A stretch of DNA of 64,000 nt, taken from the NCBI RefSeq assembly GCF_017654605.1, contig NZ_CP072113.1:2666001-2730000 (forward strand), written 5' to 3'. This stretch comes from Yimella sp. cx-51 (GTDB lineage Bacteria > Actinomycetota > Actinomycetes > Actinomycetales > Dermatophilaceae). Position 1 is the first letter of the stretch, and each line of letters starts with the position of its first letter. Under the pieces are notes generated by a model, which searched no databases, was not told where the DNA came from, and worked only from the letters and a program-made list of their open reading frames with translations. A program made the position numbers and the translations under genes. Shown here piece by piece: positions 63,170-64,000 of this stretch.

Positions 63170-64000
63170 ATGCAACAACCCCAGCCCCAGTTCATCGGCG
63201 GCTTCCGCCTGATCCGATTGATCGGCGAGGGTGGAATGGGCCAGGTCTGGCTCGCCGAACATCCTCGACTTCCCCGGCAAGTGGCTGTCAAGGTGCTGCG
63301 TCCTGGACTGGCGTCGGGCGCAGACGAGCAGAAGCGATTTCTCCGTGAGGCCGAGACCGCGGCCCGCCTCGAACACCCGGGAATCGTCGACGTCCTGGAT
63401 CGCGGCGAGGACGAGGGGCGGCTGTGGATTGCGATGCGCTACGTCGACGGCGAAGACCTGGGCGATCGCCTTCAACGCCTGGGCCGCCTACCCGAGTCCG
63501 AGGTGATCACCATCGCGTCCGTCGTTGCTAGTGCGCTCGACCATGCGCATGGTCGCGGAGTCGTGCACCGTGACATCAAGCCTGCCAACATCTTGCTTCC
63601 ACGGTCAGGGCAACCGGCCGCGGTGGTCACCGACTTCGGAATCGCCCGAGCTCTCGACGACGGGCAGGCGATGACTGGTACGGGCATGGTGATTGGTTCG
63701 ATGCCGTACATCTCGCCCGAACAGATCGACGGCGCGTTCTCGACTCCGGCGAGTGATCTCTACAGCTTTGCGTGCGCGGTCTACGAGATGCTGACCGGTC
63801 AGCGCGCCTTTTCCGGACCGACGACATCGGCCGTGATCGGTTCGCACTTGGCCGTGAATCGACCGTCTGTGCGCACCAGCCGGCCCGACCTCGCGCCGGC
63901 CGTGGATGGCGTACTGCAAAGAGGACTCGCCATCGATCCTGCCCAGCGCTGGAGCTCCGCCGGAGCATTCGTCACGGCACTCGACGAGGCGCTGAACGAC
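63170..64000 (+). CDS. Ser/Thr protein kinase (PknB-like), 5' part
   Basis: 277 residues before the window edge. The kinase domain is complete in its core: glycine loop GEGGMG (20-25), VAVKVLR lysine (about 42), catalytic HRDIKPAN (about 138), DFG (about 163) and APE-like SPEQI (about 186). It begins ATG at 63170 with AGGAAT upstream. Members of this family usually continue with a TM helix and a sensor domain, which would lie beyond the window. Confidence 0.93.
   Translation, partial: MQQPQPQFIGGFRLIRLIGEGGMGQVWLAEHPRLPRQVAVKVLRPGLASGADEQKRFLREAETAARLEHPGIVDVLDRGEDEGRLWIAMRYVDGEDLGDRLQRLGRLPESEVITIASVVASALDHAHGRGVVHRDIKPANILLPRSGQPAAVVTDFGIARALDDGQAMTGTGMVIGSMPYISPEQIDGAFSTPASDLYSFACAVYEMLTGQRAFSGPTTSAVIGSHLAVNRPSVRTSRPDLAPAVDGVLQRGLAIDPAQRWSSAGAFVTALDEALND

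Overview
The window is about 68-70 % GC and densely coded, with short intergenic gaps, frequent 4-bp start/stop overlaps and many GTG/TTG starts. Gene content points to a high-GC Gram-positive (Actinomycetota, probably Micrococcales, Dermacoccaceae or Intrasporangiaceae-like): class I lysyl-tRNA synthetase, DUF3151 behind class II aldolase, an HspR/HAIR heat-shock circuit, a MacS-type histidine kinase, an LprG-P55 pair, an ECF42-DGPF sigma factor unit, DUF2332 and an MMPL exporter. The taxonomic placement is an inference from gene content. No rRNA, tRNA, CRISPR array, prophage or intact insertion sequence was seen.

Layout. 1-7 kb: the 3' end of a chorismate mutase gene followed by a 113-bp tandem repeat, lysyl-tRNA synthetase, adenylosuccinate synthetase plus a small membrane protein, an HTH-TM-extracellular regulator, and a tandem pair of SH3b cell-wall proteins with different C-terminal domains. 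7-19 kb: a LuxR-like regulator, a phosphatase-quinone oxidoreductase-DUF2332 operon, fbaA-DUF3151, a secreted S33 peptidase, a maleylpyruvate-isomerase-like protein, the ECF42 sigma unit with its own recognisable promoter, a TrmH-type methyltransferase and a DedA protein. 19-26 kb: a large DUF2339 membrane protein with a MacR-type palindrome in front of it, the lemA-macS-macR operon, and a siroheme pair (compact CysG plus CbiX-type chelatase). 26-34 kb: pyrE, an SDR, exonuclease III, a Baeyer-Villiger-type monooxygenase, the LprG/P55 pair and a MauE-thioredoxin fusion. 34-48 kb: clpB, two TerD-domain genes, an SGNH hydrolase, a PoxB-like enzyme, an acyl-CoA-binding protein, and dnaK-grpE-dnaJ-hspR. 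48-56 kb: a lipoprotein, a deaminase, an HtrA protease, an MFS and an MMPL exporter, and an esterase/NmrA-like pair. 56-62 kb: a complete fructose PTS locus (fruR-fruK-fruA-ptsH-ptsI). The window ends with a lipoprotein and the start of a Ser/Thr protein kinase.

How the parts work together. HspR, encoded last in the dnaK operon, probably represses both that operon and clpB through HAIR inverted repeats visible upstream of each. The fru locus encodes all cytosolic and membrane steps of fructose uptake and its conversion to fructose 1,6-bisphosphate; class II aldolase in the same window would take the product. The ECF42 gene and its two DGPF partners form one autoregulated operon. MacSR probably controls the neighbouring DUF2339 gene.

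General architecture: at least nine genes have a TANNNT -10 box ending 6-8 bp before the start codon with no Shine-Dalgarno, the signature of leaderless transcripts. Convergent junctions carry unusually long perfect hairpins. A 90-bp palindromic element occurs twice, 33 kb apart.
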